Assembly (NCBI GenBank): GCA_944326525.1
Contig: CALVEG010000007.1
Location: 1 to 64,000 of the forward strand
Source: Candidatus Gastranaerophilales bacterium
Lineage (GTDB): Bacteria > Cyanobacteriota > Vampirovibrionia > Gastranaerophilales > Gastranaerophilaceae
Reading direction: 5' to 3'
Length of the DNA: 64,000 bases
A program made the position numbers and the translations under genes. Numbering within the stretch: the first letter of the stretch is position 1; every line of letters starts with the position of its first letter. Positions 54,006 to 64,000 of this stretch are shown piece after piece. The notes under the pieces are model-generated. The model ran no database searches. It was given only the letters and a program-made list of their open reading frames with translations, and was not told the origin of the DNA.

Positions 54006-56106
54006 CTGAGTTGTTTATTTTGGCAATCATTTCATCCAACGTCATACCGTATTTAAGCTCTGTATTTGTATGCTCTATAGGAGTAGTAAGAGCTTGTAAC
54101 ATTGTTTCTGCCCTTTCCCTGCTCAATCCCATTTGCTCAAATTCTTGATATACTTTGTCTGATCCTGAATTTATTTCAGCAATGGAATTTTCCAACCATT
54201 CTGTTGTTGGTTGTATTTTGTCCTCTGCAACCTGCGACCAGTCAACTTCTGCGGCTTTTTGTCTTACTCTGGATTTGTTTTCTATTAACTGATTAAATAA
54301 ATTCTGTGCTTTATCTGACGGAATATTTTCTTTATTTAATTCCTCTAAAACATCTGCCATTGACCTTTTTTTGATAATCGTATCAGCAGAAGTAAGCATT
54401 TCTACAAATTCATCCGCCTCAGCTCTTGTAATCCCTTGTTTCATATCATATTCAAAAGCAGCACGTCTTATATCAGCAACTTTCGGACTATATTGAAAAC
54501 CTAACATATACTGATTTACACTTGAGAAACCTTGATCCAACCAATCTTGACGATTCTTCAGACGAGTTTTGGTATCACATACAAGCCCTGAATCCATAAG
54601 CATTCTACGAATTTTTATTATATTATCAGCATGCATATTGTATTCATAATCACCTGCATCAAGTCTAAACTTGCTGCCAGCCAAGCGTAAAGCAAAAGCT
54701 GCATCAGGTTCATAAGAAACCAAATTACTTACAATTGTATCTGTATACTGAGGATTGTTTTTTGCGAAATCTATTGCTTCTTGTGCAATTTTTAAATTAT
54801 TTTCTCCTGCAAACTTGCCCGGAATAAATAATATTGAATCCTTAACTTGTTCAGCATCTATACTTCTTATAAAATCTAGATACTTTTTAAACTCCCCTAC
54901 TTGGTTTTCAGGTGATTGCTTTGCGATATAATTTTCGCTATTTGTAAAGAACGCAGCTCTGCGTCCTAAATTTACATAATTTCCATCTTTTGCCGGCCCA
55001 AATAAAAAGGCTTTTATCTCATCAGCAAACACTGTACTTTTCTTTGAATAATCAATAAATTCACCTGATAAAGCTTCTATTATAGAATGCTTAAATCCCG
55101 GATTTTCATTTGCAAAAGTGGCAGCTGCTTCTCTTGCACTTTCAAGATTACTTTGTGAAAAATATCTCATATTAAGAATGCTTATCCCTTTAAGCCTGTC
55201 TGAACCGACTTTTTTTATAAAGTCGAAATAACTCTTCAACTCCGAAATTTGTTTGTCTTCAGGTAATGTTGAAATCAAATGCAAACTGTTTCTGCAAAAA
55301 TCATTACGTAAACTTGTATCAGCAAAACCTTCTGAGCCTACAGGCGGAAATATAACATCTCTTACGGCTAAATCTAATTTTTCACCACCACTTAAATATT
55401 TTTTATAATTATCGGCATATTTAACTTCATCTTTCCAAAACACCTTATGATATTCAGGATTTGCCTCTGTAAATTCCATAATCTTCTGCATAAAACGCTC
55501 GTAATTATCACGTTTTAAACTTCTCAATACAGGAGTTGCTGTTACTTCACTAGGATCTATAGTCTTTATAAAGTCTAAAAAGCAAGATAAAGCTTCATAT
55601 TGCCTACGATAGGACATATTAGCAACATTATTTTGAAACTCTCTCCAAAATACACTTTTCTCGGATGAATTTTTACATTTTTTATATCTTTGAATATCTA
55701 CCAAAGAAACAGGAATTAAATCATCTATTGAATTACGGCTTAATCTTTCAGCTCTGTTTCCTTCAACAGGAACTTCTACTCTGGTATATTTTGCAGGGGT
55801 TTGCGCTACAGGACTTCTTCGCGCAAAAATTTCCTGTATAGATTCTGTAACCTGAGGCTCTGCAGGTTTTGTAACCTGTTGAGCTTGAGGTTTGGGACTT
55901 CTTCTAAAAACACCGTGCTTAGCTGCATAAGCCGCAGCCAAAATTACTGCAGAAACTGTTACTGCTCCTTTTAAAAAATCAGAAGCTTTTTTCTCTGATC
56001 GCCTGCGTTCTTCAGCATAATTTCTTGTTTCACCTGAAACATTTTCGCCAAATGGCGCAACTCCCGATTTGATTACATTAAAATTGTATATTTTTGATAC
56101 GTTCAT
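53995..56106 (-). CDS. large hypothetical protein with three internal repeats
   Basis: 703 residues, not recognised. The ATG has AAAGG upstream. A hydrophobic helix lies near 43-62 (FLKGAVTVSAVILAAAYAA). A Pro/Gln linker covers 70-110. Three repeats spaced 116-117 residues apart have cores FLDFIKTID (176), YFDFIKKVG (293) and YLDFIRSID (409), each followed about 35 residues later by an F-x-x-x-NP motif (ANPEY, ENPGF, NNPQY). The C-terminal 220 residues are helical and charged. The repeats suggest an alpha-solenoid, a protein-binding scaffold. Confidence 0.75.
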   Translation of the reverse strand: MNVSKIYNFNVIKSGVAPFGENVSGETRNYAEERRRSEKKASDFLKGAVTVSAVILAAAYAAKHGVFRRSPKPQAQQVTKPAEPQVTESIQEIFARRSPVAQTPAKYTRVEVPVEGNRAERLSRNSIDDLIPVSLVDIQRYKKCKNSSEKSVFWREFQNNVANMSYRRQYEALSCFLDFIKTIDPSEVTATPVLRSLKRDNYERFMQKIMEFTEANPEYHKVFWKDEVKYADNYKKYLSGGEKLDLAVRDVIFPPVGSEGFADTSLRNDFCRNSLHLISTLPEDKQISELKSYFDFIKKVGSDRLKGISILNMRYFSQSNLESAREAAATFANENPGFKHSIIEALSGEFIDYSKKSTVFADEIKAFLFGPAKDGNYVNLGRRAAFFTNSENYIAKQSPENQVGEFKKYLDFIRSIDAEQVKDSILFIPGKFAGENNLKIAQEAIDFAKNNPQYTDTIVSNLVSYEPDAAFALRLAGSKFRLDAGDYEYNMHADNIIKIRRMLMDSGLVCDTKTRLKNRQDWLDQGFSSVNQYMLGFQYSPKVADIRRAAFEYDMKQGITRAEADEFVEMLTSADTIIKKRSMADVLEELNKENIPSDKAQNLFNQLIENKSRVRQKAAEVDWSQVAEDKIQPTTEWLENSIAEINSGSDKVYQEFEQMGLSRERAETMLQALTTPIEHTNTELKYGMTLDEMIAKINNSVIS

Positions 56107-56258
56107 GGTTAACCTTTTTAGCCGATATTATAAAATCCCTAAAAGTTTTTTTTTGCTAAAAAGTTTGCAAAAGTTTACAAGATTTTTAATTAAAGGAGAT
56201 TCTCCGAACAAATACGAAGAATCTCCGATTTAAATTATAAAACAAATTTTCTTCTTAA

Positions 56259-57022
56259 CTATTTAACAAAAAAGCTTGCATTTACATTAGCATAAATTTT
56301 CACAGCCCCTGCTTGTACAGGAATTGACTCTCCATAAGAAGAACCTTCTGCTGCAACTGCGTCTGCTGCCTTTGCATTAAGCATCATATTTCTATAAGTT
56401 ACTCTTGATGGCGTATTTGGAGAACAGCTTCCGTTAATTGTTTTTATACCGTTTATTGATGAACCCGCAGCTTTTATTATGCTATCAGCTTGTGCACGTG
56501 CTCTTTGAGTTGCTGTTGCCAGTAGAGCATCACATTCCTGTTCGTATTTTGAAAGTGTAAAGCTTAAATTGCTTACATCTGTTGCACCTAAAGAAATTGC
56601 TTTATCAATCATATCTCCAACTTTGTCAATAGATTTTGTTTGAATCATGACTGTATTTGAAACTTCATATTTGCTAAGATTTTTTTTGCCGTTTGAAGAA
56701 TATGTATAGATAGGATTTGCTCTGAAATTTGAAGTTTTTACATAATCCCCGTTTTCGGTATTAATCATTTCTTTTAAAGCAGTATAAACTTTGCCTGAAA
56801 TTTCTTTATTTTCCAAAGTTGCATTCTGCATTGATTTGTTATCAGATGTGACAACAGAAATTGAAATTTCTGCCAAATCAGGTGTCAATTCTTTATTAGC
56901 AGATGCGCTAATTGTAACATAACCGCGTTCAGGACTTTCTGTAACAGTTACTGCCGCATTTGTTGAACTTACTGCAAAACCTGCTACAACTGCTGCTGAT
57001 GCAGCTAAAACTAAAAATCTTT

Positions 57023-57026
<4 letters not shown>
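56259..57026 (-). CDS. SIMPL-domain (DUF541) periplasmic protein
   Basis: 255 residues. The signal peptide ends near STNA (24). The SIMPL fold has YVTISASANKELTPDLAEISISVVT, IDKAISLGATDVSNLSFTLS and RARAQADSIIKAAG. The family (E. coli YggE-like) forms oligomeric periplasmic rings; its function is not settled. It overlaps the membrane gene before it by 4 bases and closes the speB-ligA operon. Confidence 0.88.
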
Positions 57027-59496
<2,470 letters not shown>

Positions 59497-59501
59497 TTAA
59501 T

Positions 59502-60338
59502 TTATAAAATCATCAACAATTCACGTATAACTTTTGTAGCAACGGCAGTTGAAACCCCTGATGCATCATAATCCGGCGCCAATTCGACAACATCCGCTCC
59601 AACAATATCAAAGTCTTTAAGATACTTGAACCAATCTAAAAGCTGGTTAAATTCAAATCCGCCCGCTTCAGGAGTGCCTGTACCTGACATTACGGAAGGA
59701 TCAAGCACATCTAAATCTACCGTTACGAATATTTTTTTATCTTTCAAAGCATCAAGATCTGAAAATTTCTTAGCCAAAGTGTTATGAGTTTTCATAAACT
59801 CAAATTCTTCTTTCATACCTGATCTTATACCTATTTGGCGAATATTTTGAGGTCCGACAATCTTTGAACAATGGCGGATTACAGCCGAATGCGACATTTC
59901 TTCCCCGATATACTCTTCTCTTAAATCCGTATGGGCATCAAAATGGACAATTGCAAGATTTTTATAGAATTTAAAAACAGCCTTAATCTCAGGCAAAGTC
60001 ACAAGATGCTCGCCGCCTATTCCAAAAACCCTCTTCCCATCACGATAAATGTCCGTAACGTTTCTTTCAATTACATCAAGAGATTTGTAAGTATTGCCAA
60101 GCGGAAACTCCAAATCGCCTGCATCATGGAAATTCACATCGGCCAAATCCTTGTCAAAATATGGCGAATATTCTTCCAATCCCCAGCTTGCAAGTCTAAT
60201 TTGCTCAGGTGCAAATCTTGACCCCGGCCTATAAGAAACTGTACCGTCAAAAGGTAAACCTAACATTATAACATCTGACTTGTCGTAATCAGGGTTCTGC
60301 CCCATCCAATTTCTATCTAAAAATGGTCCGCTCAACAT
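59502..60338 (-). CDS. speB: agmatinase-type ureohydrolase
   Basis: 278 residues. The binuclear manganese site is complete: GGEHLVTLPE, VHFDAHTDLR, and VDLDVLDPS followed by GTPEAGGF. YRPGSRFAPEQIR at the N-terminus is typical of agmatinase. It hydrolyses agmatine to putrescine and urea in polyamine synthesis; other guanidino substrates are possible for this family. GGAGATA precedes the ATG. Confidence 0.9.
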   Translation of the reverse strand: MLSGPFLDRNWMGQNPDYDKSDVIMLGLPFDGTVSYRPGSRFAPEQIRLASWGLEEYSPYFDKDLADVNFHDAGDLEFPLGNTYKSLDVIERNVTDIYRDGKRVFGIGGEHLVTLPEIKAVFKFYKNLAIVHFDAHTDLREEYIGEEMSHSAVIRHCSKIVGPQNIRQIGIRSGMKEEFEFMKTHNTLAKKFSDLDALKDKKIFVTVDLDVLDPSVMSGTGTPEAGGFEFNQLLDWFKYLKDFDIVGADVVELAPDYDASGVSTAVATKVIRELLMIL

Positions 60339-60537
60339 CTTTTTATCTCCTATACTCTCTTTTATTTTACTACAAAAACAAATTTACATCATATCAACCG
60401 TCAATTGACAAGAATAAAAACTACCGCAAATCGTAATATCTTAATGTAACAAATGTAAAAAAAATTTAACTTAAAGCAATTTTCACATCATCAAAAACTT
60501 TATATATATGTAATGTAGTGTGTAAAGGTTAAATATC

Positions 60538-61218
60538 GTGTTCAGTCCGGTAGCATCAACAATATTTGCATATAGAAATGCCGAAAAGACCAAAAACGGA
60601 GAAATCGGCAGAAGTGTCGTAACAGTCGGTCAATGTACAGGTGTAATTCAAGAAATCTCAAAATACGACAACATATTTTCAGCCTCTGCAAGAAGCGCAA
60701 TGAAAGCACTTCAAAGTTTCGCTGCAGACAACAAAATAGCAGGCTATGCCGGAAAAGCTTTACAATTCACAGCTGACAACGTAAACCCTCTTATTTGCGC
60801 CTCTAGCGTAATCAAAGTTGCAATGTCTGATGACAAAGTGCACGATGGAATAACAGAAGCAACAGCACTATCAGGGATGTTTTTGGGTGAAGCGTTAATG
60901 AAAATGCACTTTAACGGTATATTTTCAGAATCAGCATTCAAAACAGCAGCCCAAAAAGTTCCTCAAAAATCTGCCCTAAGATGGATTTCAGAAGCAATAA
61001 TTAACTCAAAACATACAGGGAAAGCCGCCTCAATTTTAAAAGGAATACTTTTTGTATGCGGTTCAATGGGCTCCTATGCTGCAGCTCAGGAAGTCGGTAA
61101 ATTCTATGCAGAAGATATTATGCGAAAACTTGGAATAGAAAGAAAAGTTAAACCCGACAAACAAGATTCTGCCAAACCTCAAACAGAAAAACAAGAAAAA
61201 AGCCCTGAAAACAAGTAA
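60538..61218 (+). CDS. hypothetical protein, Ala-rich helical
   Basis: 226 residues from GTG, with AAAGG 9 bases before. It is Ala/Ser/Lys-rich and helical. Weak hydrophobic stretches lie near 80-95, 108-122 and 175-195 (GILFVCGSMGSYAAAQE). A Lys/Gln/Glu/Pro tail covers the last 25 residues. It shares the general composition of the unplaced proteins at 20524 and 49881, but I cannot prove homology by eye. Confidence 0.7.
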   Translation: MFSPVASTIFAYRNAEKTKNGEIGRSVVTVGQCTGVIQEISKYDNIFSASARSAMKALQSFAADNKIAGYAGKALQFTADNVNPLICASSVIKVAMSDDKVHDGITEATALSGMFLGEALMKMHFNGIFSESAFKTAAQKVPQKSALRWISEAIINSKHTGKAASILKGILFVCGSMGSYAAAQEVGKFYAEDIMRKLGIERKVKPDKQDSAKPQTEKQEKSPENK

Positions 61219-61255
61219 AATCAATCAAAAGATTTAGTCCAAAAAGTTTGATATG

Positions 61256-61264
61256 TGCTATAAT
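61256..61264 (+). promoter_or_regulatory. extended -10 promoter of the SpoIID-like gene, leaderless
   Basis: TGcTATAAT (TATAAT 61259-61264) stands 7 bases before the ATG at 61272. No ribosome site fits. The -35 is weak, which the extended -10 would offset. Confidence 0.6.
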
Positions 61265-61271
61265 ATAAAAT

Positions 61272-62150
61272 ATGAAGAGGGCATTATTTTCAGCTGCAAT
61301 AATTTTTATGCTGTCGACCTTAGCAAACCCTTGTTATGCAATTAAAATCGGCTTGCAATCAGGAGTTGACCGCATAGGTATCGGTGCTTCCGCCGAGACC
61401 TCACTTATTGATGCAAATACAAACAAAACCGTCTTAACCCTTGAAGCTATGAAAGGATACGAAATTATCCCATACAAAAACACAATGGCAATAGGATTAA
61501 AAGGGAAATTTTATCAGATTTATTCTGATTACGTAGTCTTAAAGGCTCCGGAAGATGGATTTGTTAGCGCAAAAGACAAATGGTATCGAGGAATTTTAAT
61601 TATCCAGAATAAAAATAAAAAACTAACAGTTATAAATGATTTGGATTTAGAAGATTACTTAAAAGGCGTAGTCCCGTCAGAAATGCCTTCTGGCTGGGAA
61701 TTGGAAGCCCTTAAAGCACAAGCAATTGCAGCAAGAAGTTATGCACTTGCAAACTTAGGTAAACGAGCTTCTTTAGGATTTGACCTTAAAGACACGCCCG
61801 AAGATCAAGCCTATGGCGGCGCTTCAGCTGAAACCACAAAAACAAATGAAGCTGTTGAAAGCACCTCTGGACTTGTTTTAACATACAATATGAAAGTAGT
61901 TCCTGCATATTATTCTGCATCAGCAGGCGGCAAAACAATAAACGCATCCGCAGTTTGGGGAAATGATTTACCTTTCATCCGCTCTGTTCCTTCATTTGAC
62001 GGAAACGTTAAAAAGAACGGTCACGGAGTCGGAATGTCACAACATGGAGCAAACAACCTTGCTAAAGAAGGTTACAATGCCTACCAAATACTTAGCTATT
62101 TCTTCCAAAATATAAAATTTGCCAAAGTAAGTGAAACTTCGGTTAATTAG
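61272..62150 (+). CDS. SpoIID/LytB-domain protein, peptidoglycan lytic
   Basis: 292 residues. The signal peptide ends near CYA (24). The SpoIID domain has DYLKGVVPSEMPSGW, EALKAQAIAARSYALAN, YYSASAGGKT and HGVGMSQHGANNLAKEGYNAYQILSYFF. SpoIID cleaves glycan strands lacking stem peptides in spore formers; homologues are common in cyanobacteria, which do not form spores. The residues around E in VPSEM are catalytic in the family. Likely acts on the cell wall in the periplasm. Confidence 0.9.
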   Translation: MKRALFSAAIIFMLSTLANPCYAIKIGLQSGVDRIGIGASAETSLIDANTNKTVLTLEAMKGYEIIPYKNTMAIGLKGKFYQIYSDYVVLKAPEDGFVSAKDKWYRGILIIQNKNKKLTVINDLDLEDYLKGVVPSEMPSGWELEALKAQAIAARSYALANLGKRASLGFDLKDTPEDQAYGGASAETTKTNEAVESTSGLVLTYNMKVVPAYYSASAGGKTINASAVWGNDLPFIRSVPSFDGNVKKNGHGVGMSQHGANNLAKEGYNAYQILSYFFQNIKFAKVSETSVN

Positions 62151-62252
62151 TAATAAGTTTAATACATAATAACTAAAAGCATTTCGGCAATGTTATTCTG
62201 CTGTAAACCTTAATATATTTATAAAAACCGAAAAAAAAATCCTAAAACCCCC

Positions 62253-62280
62253 TTGCCAAAAACTAATAAAATGATATAAT
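62253..62280 (+). promoter_or_regulatory. promoter of hup
   Basis: TTGCCA (62253-62258), 16-base spacer, extended -10 TGaTATAAT (TATAAT 62275-62280). It gives a 5' leader of about 78 bases before the ATG at 62365, which ends in AAGGAGG. The leader looks structured (CCGTAGGCGAAAAAGG), but I cannot match it to a known riboswitch. Confidence 0.75.
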
Positions 62281-62364
62281 AGCTTTGTCGAATACAAAAT
62301 GCATGCGGAAGAGAGAATGGTTTCTGCTAACCCGTAGGCGAAAAAGGTAAGAAGGAGGTTCATA

Positions 62365-62637
62365 ATGAACAAAGAAGAATTGGTAAAAGAAGTTTCAAAA
62401 AAAGCTAAAGTTTCACAAAAAGCAACTGGTGATGTAATCGCTGCTACATTGGAAACAATTCAAAAAACAGTTTCTAAAGGCAAAAAAGTAACTCTAGTAG
62501 GCTTTGGTACTTTTGAACCAAGAAAAAGAGCTGCAAGAACAGGCAGAAACCCACAAACTGGCGCTGCTTTGAAAATTGCTGCTAAAACAGTTCCTGCATT
62601 TACTGCTGGTAAAAAATTCAAAGAACTTGTTAAGTAA
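62365..62637 (+). CDS. hup: HU-family histone-like DNA-binding protein
   Basis: 90 residues, normal length. The full HU fold is seen: MNKEELVKEVSKKAKVSQ, VTLVGFGTFEPRKRAARTG, RNPQTGAALKIAAKTVPAF. The beta-arm with the RNP proline loop is intact. It bends and packages DNA. AAGGAGG is a perfect ribosome site, fitting high expression. A strong terminator follows. Confidence 0.97.
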   Translation: MNKEELVKEVSKKAKVSQKATGDVIAATLETIQKTVSKGKKVTLVGFGTFEPRKRAARTGRNPQTGAALKIAAKTVPAFTAGKKFKELVK

Positions 62638-62654
62638 TTAAAGTTTTAGAGAAT

Positions 62655-62690
62655 AAAAAAGGCGGGCATTAAAAAAATGCCCGCCTTTTT
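62655..62690. terminator. bidirectional terminator after hup
   Basis: GGCGGGCATT (62661-62670) and AATGCCCGCC (62676-62685), with flanking A and T runs. It is the strongest hairpin in the window and serves the convergent gene too. Confidence 0.93.
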
Positions 62691-62714
62691 ACAACATATA
62701 ATTTTTAAACTAGA

Positions 62715-63278
62715 CTACAATTGAATCGTTCTAAAAATTGTGTAATATCTATAATTTCCCCAATAAATAACAAGAGAAAGATAGTTATGATCAAGATCAG
62801 TAGCTTCTAAAAAAGTTTGCGGTGTAGGTTTTCGTTTTGCACTTGGGAAAATTTTGCCGATTGTATCCAGCGCTTTTATATGCCAACTTTGTGTTATGGT
62901 TAATTTTTTTTGCGGGATATTATCTTCATAAAAAGTTTCAGGCACAATATCTCTTTCATAAACAGGAATAATATATCTTACTTTTCCGCTATCTTTAAAC
63001 AAGATATACCAATTTCCCTCGTGCTCTCTTGGAGTAAGCACATAATATCCTGGTTCTATTGCAATAGACTTAAAATAAATAGTACTTGAAAGCCTGAATA
63101 ACGGATAAGGAGACCAGGTAGAAGTTTGCGTATCATAATACTCACCCGGATCTACATCATGAATATACCTGTGAGTCGGGACTTCAAGACTACGATAAAC
63201 CTCTTCGTAATCAACATTTTTGGCTGAAGCAGCCATTCCAGTAAAAAAAATCATTGCAAAAATAATAAGCTTTTTCAT
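62715..63278 (-). CDS. secreted hypothetical protein
   Basis: 187 residues. The signal peptide is MKKLIIFAMIFFTGMAASA. The mature part is aromatic-rich (Tyr, Trp, Phe), for example YFKSIAIEPGYYVLTPREHEG and NYLSLVIYWGNYRYYTIFR, suggesting a beta-rich fold. No family recognised. The ATG has no ribosome site; a promoter lies 6 bases upstream. Confidence 0.75.
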   Translation of the reverse strand: MKKLIIFAMIFFTGMAASAKNVDYEEVYRSLEVPTHRYIHDVDPGEYYDTQTSTWSPYPLFRLSSTIYFKSIAIEPGYYVLTPREHEGNWYILFKDSGKVRYIIPVYERDIVPETFYEDNIPQKKLTITQSWHIKALDTIGKIFPSAKRKPTPQTFLEATDLDHNYLSLVIYWGNYRYYTIFRTIQL

Positions 63279-63284
63279 ACAGAT

Positions 63285-63312
63285 ATTTTAACGATATTTA
63301 AATAAAAATCAA
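63285..63312 (-). promoter_or_regulatory. promoter of the 63278 gene, likely leaderless
   Basis: On the minus strand TTGATT (63312-63307), 16-base spacer, TAAAAT (63290-63285), then 6 bases to the ATG. It has the same -35 and spacer as the 45442 promoter. Confidence 0.55.
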
Positions 63313-63446
63313 TCCTTTGTATAGATGGAAAAGAAGAAATAAACAGATTTATATTAAGGTCTTTTACCAAATGGCTATACTATATTAAATTTTTGCTGTA
63401 TAATGATCATACTTGAGTTGCAAATAATTATTTAAGGGAGAACTTA

Positions 63447-64000
63447 ATGAATAAGAGTCAATCTGCGGGGTACATAATACTAGCAATAGTGGTAGTAATT
63501 TTCACAGCATCAGTATTTATGGGCGGCCCTGTTACCAAAACAAAAGAGCTTTCATACTCCAATTTTTTGGAAAAACTTAGCAATAAAGAATTCAGTAAAA
63601 TAGAGAAAGCAGACAACTTTTTAATTGCAATACCAAAAGAGCAGCCAAAACAAGAAACCCAAAAGAATACAACAAACATTGAACCGAATCCGTTCATGCC
63701 TGTTGTGGAAAAGCAAGTTCCTGTTTTGCAATACAAAGTTTTGACACCATACGATCCTGATATTATGAAAAAACTTGAAGAGTCAGGCGCAGAAATTGCG
63801 GTTAAAAAACCGAGTGAATCTTCGCAAGTAATGAGTTTAATAGGTTCATTGTTATTGCCTCTTTTATTCATAATTCTTCTTGTCGTAACCGCCAAAAGCA
63901 TTCAAGCAGGTGGCTCTCAAGCGATGTCTTTCGGCAAAAGCAAAGCCAAATTAATGCTTGACAGCAAAGTAAAAACGACATTTAAAGACGTTGCAGGCAT
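63447..64000 (+). CDS. ftsH: FtsH membrane protease, N-terminal part
   Basis: 184 codons before the right edge. GGGAG precedes the ATG. An N-terminal membrane helix (about 9-28) is followed by a periplasmic domain (about 30-130), a second helix (about 132-152) and the start of the AAA module, MSFGKSKAKLMLDSKVKTTF followed by KDVAG, a firm FtsH signature. FtsH degrades membrane and regulatory proteins using ATP and zinc. The Walker motifs and the HExxH site are beyond the window. Confidence 0.93.
   Translation, partial: MNKSQSAGYIILAIVVVIFTASVFMGGPVTKTKELSYSNFLEKLSNKEFSKIEKADNFLIAIPKEQPKQETQKNTTNIEPNPFMPVVEKQVPVLQYKVLTPYDPDIMKKLEESGAEIAVKKPSESSQVMSLIGSLLLPLLFIILLVVTAKSIQAGGSQAMSFGKSKAKLMLDSKVKTTFKDVAG

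Noticed and set aside
62287..62364. Glycine-type riboswitch in the hup leader
   Set aside because: GGAAGAGAG and GGCGAAAAAGG recall parts of it, but the needed stems and core sequence are missing and the gene is not in glycine metabolism.
63458..63901. 147-codon minus-strand frame
   Set aside because: It lies opposite the start of ftsH, which has a ribosome site and firm motifs.

Overview
The window reads as chromosomal DNA of an AT-rich (about one third G+C by eye), diderm, non-photosynthetic relative of cyanobacteria, most probably a gut Melainabacterium (Vampirovibrionia, order Gastranaerophilales). This rests on inference from gene content. There is a Gram-negative envelope (RND efflux with a TolC-like protein, MlaA and MlaD homologues, LptB/LptF, ExbB/ExbD/TonB). 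This sits beside cyanobacterial traits: a VKOR-DsbA fusion, a response regulator with a NarL-type output resembling Ycf29, a pentapeptide-repeat protein and SpoIID. There are also several large proteins I cannot place in any family. No rRNA, tRNA, CRISPR array, prophage or insertion sequence was seen.

Layout. 1-6485 (minus) is the N-terminal 2161 codons of a giant secreted beta-solenoid protein with chlamydial Pmp-type motifs. It has about 18 rungs of roughly 19 residues and, at the window edge, a 201-bp in-frame tandem repeat. 7027-12972 (minus) is a tripartite RND efflux operon. 13112-15512 is a divergent zinc-type metal-resistance pair (SmtB-like repressor, ZntA-like ATPase) with two SmtB-type operators. 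15463-17676 is an MlaA domain fused to an alpha/beta hydrolase; an MlaD-like gene follows at 19137, overlapping upp. Between them lie a purine nucleoside phosphorylase and a likely omega subunit of RNA polymerase.

20524-28263 (mostly plus) holds a large unknown membrane protein, plsY with a small membrane protein, and an unusual set: a vWA protein, an FHA-multispan membrane protein, two TonB-C-terminal-domain proteins and a 47-residue membrane peptide. 28266-33947 (minus) has a six-LysM GH24 lysozyme, an asparaginase, an unknown protein, queH and VKOR-DsbA. 34183-40835 has a TFIIB-type zinc-ribbon protein, a degenerate M48 peptidase and a signalling operon (GAF-HD-GYP, TPR, two response regulators, pentapeptide repeat). 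40902-45351 (minus) has DAHP synthase, two TPR proteins, a DedA protein and trpS.

45477-49831 (plus) has two related secreted proteins and tonB-exbB-exbD-exbD. 51360-54005 (plus) is lptB-lptF-phosphodiester glycosidase. 53995-60338 (minus) has a repeat protein and the operon speB-ligA-membrane protein-SIMPL protein. 60538-64000 holds an unknown gene, a spoIID homologue, hup and the start of ftsH.

Two themes cut across the window. First, several genes have a good -10 box 6 to 10 bases before the ATG and no ribosome binding site, which suggests leaderless mRNAs. Second, envelope energisation (Ton/Exb) and envelope lipid transport (Mla, Lpt) are well represented, although no TonB-dependent receptor is in view. 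The most novel-looking items are the vWA/FHA/TonB-like cluster, the giant repeat adhesin, the MlaA-hydrolase fusion and a 15-codon ORF with its own terminator near 51150.
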